DNA from: JAIQFL01 sp035295745
GTDB lineage: Bacteria > Acidobacteriota > Terriglobia > Bryobacterales > Bryobacteraceae
Length of the DNA stretch: 64,000 nucleotides
NCBI GenBank assembly: GCA_035295745.1
Contig: DATGIL010000102.1
Coordinates: 1 to 64,000, forward strand
Reading direction: 5' to 3'
Positions within the stretch are counted from its first letter, which is position 1. Each line of letters opens with the position of its first letter. Made by a program: the position numbers and the translations under genes. This document shows, one piece after another, positions 61,338 through 64,000 of the stretch. The notes under the pieces were generated by a model. That model saw nothing but the letters and a program-made list of their open reading frames with translations. It made no database searches and was not told where the DNA came from.

Positions 61338-62762
61338 ATGCCGAGACAACTGGTTGAATGCGTTCCTAATTTCTCTGAAGGCCGCGACACGGCCAAAATC
61401 GATGCCATTGTACAGACCATCCTGAGCGTGCCGGATGTGGTCCTGTTGGACCGGGAGTCGGACGCCGACCATAACCGGTGTGTGCTGACCTTTGTTGGTC
61501 CTCCGGCAGCCGTTGCCGATGCGGCATTCCGATCGGTCGAGAAAGCAGTCGCGCTCATCGATCTGACCAAACATCAAGGCGCGCATCCGCGGATCGGGGC
61601 GGCGGATGTGGTGCCGTTCATTCCGATCGAGGGCGTAACGCTCGAGGAGTGTGTGCGTCTTGCGGAGCGGTTGGGTCAGGAGATTTGGAACAAGTTGAAG
61701 CTCCCGGTTTATTTCTACGAAGCCGCGGCGCGACGTCCTGACCGTGTCAATCTGGAAAACATCCGGCGCGGCCAGTTCGAGGCGATCGTCAAAGAGATGG
61801 GAACGGTACCAGAGCGGCAACCGGACTGCGGCGATGCGGTCTGCCATCCGACCGCCGGGGCGGTGGTGCTGGGCGCTCGCAAATTTCTGATTGCGTACAA
61901 CGTGAATCTCGGCACACCAGATGTCGGCATCGCGAAGAAGATCGCGAAGACGATTCGCTTCTCGTCGGGCGGCTTCCGCTACGTAAAGTCGATGGGCGTG
62001 ACGCTGGGGACGCGGAACCTGGCGCAGGTCTCGATTAATCTGACGGACTTCGAGCAGACTCCCATGCACCTGGTGTACGAAACGGTGCGCCGCGAGGCCG
62101 AACGCTACGGCGTCCCGGTGGTGGGCAGCGAGATCGTCGGGCTGATTCCTAAAAAGGCGATCGAGATGGCGGCCGATTACTTTCTACGATTCGAGAATTT
62201 CCGGCCGGAACTGGTCCTGGAGCATCGAATCGCGGAGGCCATGACATCGCGGGGAGGGTTGCCTGATTTTCTGGATGCGCTGGCCGCGCCGACGGCGACT
62301 CCCGGAGGAGGAAGCGCCTCGGCGGCCGCGGCGGCGATGGCGGCGGCGTTAGGGGCGATGGTGACCCGCCTGTCAAAGCTAGATGCTGCAGACTTCGAGG
62401 ACGATCGAAAGTTCTTTACGGAAGCGGTGGATCGTGATGCGGAGGCGTTCCAGAAGGTGATGGCGGCGTACAAGCGGCCCAAGGACGAGCGCGCGCCTTT
62501 CGTCGAAGAGGCGCTGCATGGTGCGGCAGAGGTGCCGCTGCAGGTGTATGAGCGCGCATCGGCGATGCAGGGGCGGTTGGATACGCTGCAGATTCCAGCG
62601 AAGTTCGGCTCTGACCTGGCGGTGGCGAAGGCTCTGGTGGTGGCGGCGAAAGCGGGCGTGATGGAGAATGTGCGAATCAATCTCGATTCCATTCAGGATG
62701 CCGCTTTTCGCGCGGCTGTTCAGGTGCGGTTAGAAAAGGCGGACGCGAATCGGACGGCGTGA
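61338..62762 (+). CDS. ftcD: Bifunctional formiminotransferase-cyclodeaminase
   Basis: A 474-residue fusion. Residues 1-300 are glutamate formiminotransferase: LVECVPNFSEGRD start, TKHQGAHPRIGAADVVPFIP with the catalytic His near 79-83, and NLTDFEQTPMHLVYE. The C-terminal 170 residues are the cyclodeaminase (SRGGLPDFLDALAAPTATPG, GGGSASAAAAAMAAALGAMV). It moves the formimino group of formiminoglutamate to tetrahydrofolate and then releases ammonia, so it completes the HutI product's degradation. ATG 61338 is chosen; eight additional codons upstream are not conserved. Distant from hutU/hutI (about 54 kb). Confidence 0.93.
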   Translation: MPRQLVECVPNFSEGRDTAKIDAIVQTILSVPDVVLLDRESDADHNRCVLTFVGPPAAVADAAFRSVEKAVALIDLTKHQGAHPRIGAADVVPFIPIEGVTLEECVRLAERLGQEIWNKLKLPVYFYEAAARRPDRVNLENIRRGQFEAIVKEMGTVPERQPDCGDAVCHPTAGAVVLGARKFLIAYNVNLGTPDVGIAKKIAKTIRFSSGGFRYVKSMGVTLGTRNLAQVSINLTDFEQTPMHLVYETVRREAERYGVPVVGSEIVGLIPKKAIEMAADYFLRFENFRPELVLEHRIAEAMTSRGGLPDFLDALAAPTATPGGGSASAAAAAMAAALGAMVTRLSKLDAADFEDDRKFFTEAVDRDAEAFQKVMAAYKRPKDERAPFVEEALHGAAEVPLQVYERASAMQGRLDTLQIPAKFGSDLAVAKALVVAAKAGVMENVRINLDSIQDAAFRAAVQVRLEKADANRTA

Positions 62763-62776
62763 AGGGAGGCCCTTCA
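62760..62776 (+). terminator. Short hairpin at the ftcD stop
   Basis: TGAAGGG-AGG-CCCTTCA followed by TTTG, beginning at the ftcD stop codon. Seven-bp stem; a weak intrinsic terminator candidate between convergent genes. Confidence 0.4.
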
Positions 62777-63091
62777 TTTGTCACCGAGTTGACTGTCACC
62801 GAGTTGACGCCACACCAGACGGACTTTGTGACCGGTCCGGGCCTCATGCACGAGCATCCGATTGCGTGCGCTGCCGATCGCCGGGGAAGATTTGAAGCGG
62901 ATTGACGGAAACAATTCCTCACCCAATACCACGTCCTCCTCCGTTCGCAGCTTTCTTGCCCGGTGCCAGTCGTTTGCGAACTCCCGATCATTGGCCAGAC
63001 GTGTCCCGAGCACTTCTCGACCGAGCGGCTGGTAGGCTTGTACACACTCTGTGATGCACGCGCGGCACTCCTCACATTCGGGGAGATTCAT
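62774..63091 (-). CDS. Hypothetical small protein
   Basis: A 105-residue soluble protein from ATG 63091. The start MNLPECEECRACITECVQAY has a Cys cluster that could bind metal; the rest (EFANDWHRARKLRTEEDVVL, GEELFPSIRFKSSPAIGSAR) is mostly helical and basic. No family recognised. The 3' end carries two tandem copies of GTCACCGAGTTGAC (QLGDSQLGDK in the protein). Convergent with ftcD. Confidence 0.5.
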   Translation of the reverse strand: MNLPECEECRACITECVQAYQPLGREVLGTRLANDREFANDWHRARKLRTEEDVVLGEELFPSIRFKSSPAIGSARNRMLVHEARTGHKVRLVWRQLGDSQLGDK

Positions 63092-63172
63092 ATTGCACCG
63101 GTCCACTGATGGCAGGTGAAAGCGTCCGGCCCACCAAAGCACCAATCGTTGGGCCACGTCATTGCATACGTC

Positions 63173-64000
63173 CTACTTTACAACCGCCTTTTCTGCTGCC
63201 AGATTGTCGTAGTCGTCGGTTACCCGCACTGCGATGGTGTGCTCGCCAGGACCCGCATCGAGACTCAGGACGTAATCGAGTTCCGGCGAGTCGGAGAGCC
63301 GGCCGACGGGCGCGGCAATCGTCCATTCGCCGCCGTCGAGTGAATACTCCGCCTTGGCGATGTTGTTCAGCGCGTCCGCGGCATGCCAGCGGACCTCCAA
63401 CTTGCTTCCACTCTTCGACGCTGCGAGGCCGGTGATCTTCGGGGGGGTGTTGTCGATGATGAACGGATCGCTCTCGGTCCGCGAGGTTAACGCCTCCGAG
63501 GGCGGATTGCCGGGTGCATCCGAGACGGTGATGCGCACCTTGTATTCGCCGTCCGGAAATGCGGTCGAGTCCCAGGAAATGTACTTTTCCGTGAGCTTGT
63601 CCTTCAGCAGTTTCCACTCGCTTTCGTTCGCGCCCTTGATCTCCACCGTGTAGATCATCGAATCGCCATTGGGATCCGCCGCCAGCCAACGCGCGCCGAC
63701 AAAACCCTTCGCCAATTGCATGGTCGGAGTGCTCGTGGTGCTGTCCGTCGAGATGGAGGCGCCGGATGACGTTCGACGTCCCAGGGGCGGGAGCGACAGC
63801 GTCTGGGCAAGTGCCGAGGCCGCGGCCGTCGGAGCCGGGAATTTGTAGTTGGGCGGAGTCATTTCGATCTCGTCGATATGCGGCTCCACATTCTTCGGCA
63901 GGTAGGCGACATCCACCGATTCCAACTCAGGCGAGTGGCCGGAGCCGTCGGCAGTTAAGGTCGCTCTCCATTGCACGAAGCGGGCCGCCGGCGACGCGAT
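63173..64000 (-). CDS. Large secreted protein, C-terminal part (partial at the window edge)
   Basis: At least 275 codons, open through the right edge (RFVQWRATLTADGSGHSPEL continues the reading past 63976). The text reads ARFVQWRATL, VDVAYLPKNVEPHIDEIEMT, then two Ig/fibronectin-like units (GARWLAADPNGDSMIYTVEI; EVRWHAADALNNIAKAEYSL) and a final AVRVTDDYDNLAAEKAVVK. This resembles the C-terminal half of large acidobacterial secreted beta-propeller proteins. No catalytic motif is visible in the part seen, and the true start lies beyond the window. Confidence 0.7.
   Translation of the reverse strand: MASPAARFVQWRATLTADGSGHSPELESVDVAYLPKNVEPHIDEIEMTPPNYKFPAPTAAASALAQTLSLPPLGRRTSSGASISTDSTTSTPTMQLAKGFVGARWLAADPNGDSMIYTVEIKGANESEWKLLKDKLTEKYISWDSTAFPDGEYKVRITVSDAPGNPPSEALTSRTESDPFIIDNTPPKITGLAASKSGSKLEVRWHAADALNNIAKAEYSLDGGEWTIAAPVGRLSDSPELDYVLSLDAGPGEHTIAVRVTDDYDNLAAEKAVVK

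Overview
The window is high-GC bacterial DNA from an Acidobacteriota chromosome, most likely the Bryobacterales/Solibacter branch. This is inferred from lineage-typical families read in the translations: a TIGR03435 domain fused to a BlaR1-type M56 protein, a TIGR03437 C-terminal domain, a full-length ADOP-type (acidobacterial duplicated orphan permease) MacB/FtsX protein with two decayed ADOP fragments, a GH127 enzyme with a Tat-like leader, and many secreted TPR/beta-propeller proteins. No rRNA, tRNA, CRISPR array or intact insertion sequence was seen.

Layout. 0-7 kb: a truncated P460-type cytochrome, a radical SAM/SPASM protein, tmk-holB, then the histidine-degradation genes hutU and hutI (a third step, ftcD, lies at 61.3 kb). 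7-15 kb: small secreted proteins, a TPR membrane protein broken at a C9 tract, an ADOP fragment, a DUF3500/HupE-N-like pair, GH127, and a 25-codon gene with a very strong ribosome site set among RNA hairpins. 15-25 kb: DinB, thrC-tldD-tldE (overlapping operon), an ankyrin protein, and a BlaI/BlaR1-like pair with a candidate operator. 25-32 kb: accessory DNA with two decayed tyrosine recombinases flanking a PL5-like alginate lyase gene, plus a broken DUF2971 gene. 32-39.5 kb: a MocR-type regulator divergent from a DUF1330-RidA-PhzF(pseudo)-PanE cluster, with CTGTA-type operators, followed by the ADOP permease and a secreted DinB protein. 39.5-49 kb: decayed fragments, a very large BNR/sortilin-like protein with one frameshift, then a defence-like island (TIR protein, decayed pentapeptide-TIR protein, sensor-like domain plus PD-(D/E)XK nuclease) bracketed by 376-bp direct repeats, and an APC permease. 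49-64 kb: TPR regulator, glycosyltransferase, TonB-like protein, cytochrome c, an S41 protein whose catalytic Ser and Lys are replaced, a DinB/YfiT protein, a Ser/Thr kinase-TPR pair, a DUF4136 protein, ftcD, and the C-terminal part of a large secreted protein.

The most interesting stretch is 43.8-47.8 kb. Genes of types often linked to anti-phage immunity (TIR, restriction-like nuclease) sit between two copies of the 3' end of a host gene. The copies differ at 13 of 376 bases and only synonymously in the coding part. The window also carries many single-base indels in otherwise well conserved genes, so either pseudogene formation is active or the assembly has indel errors; the raw reads would settle this.
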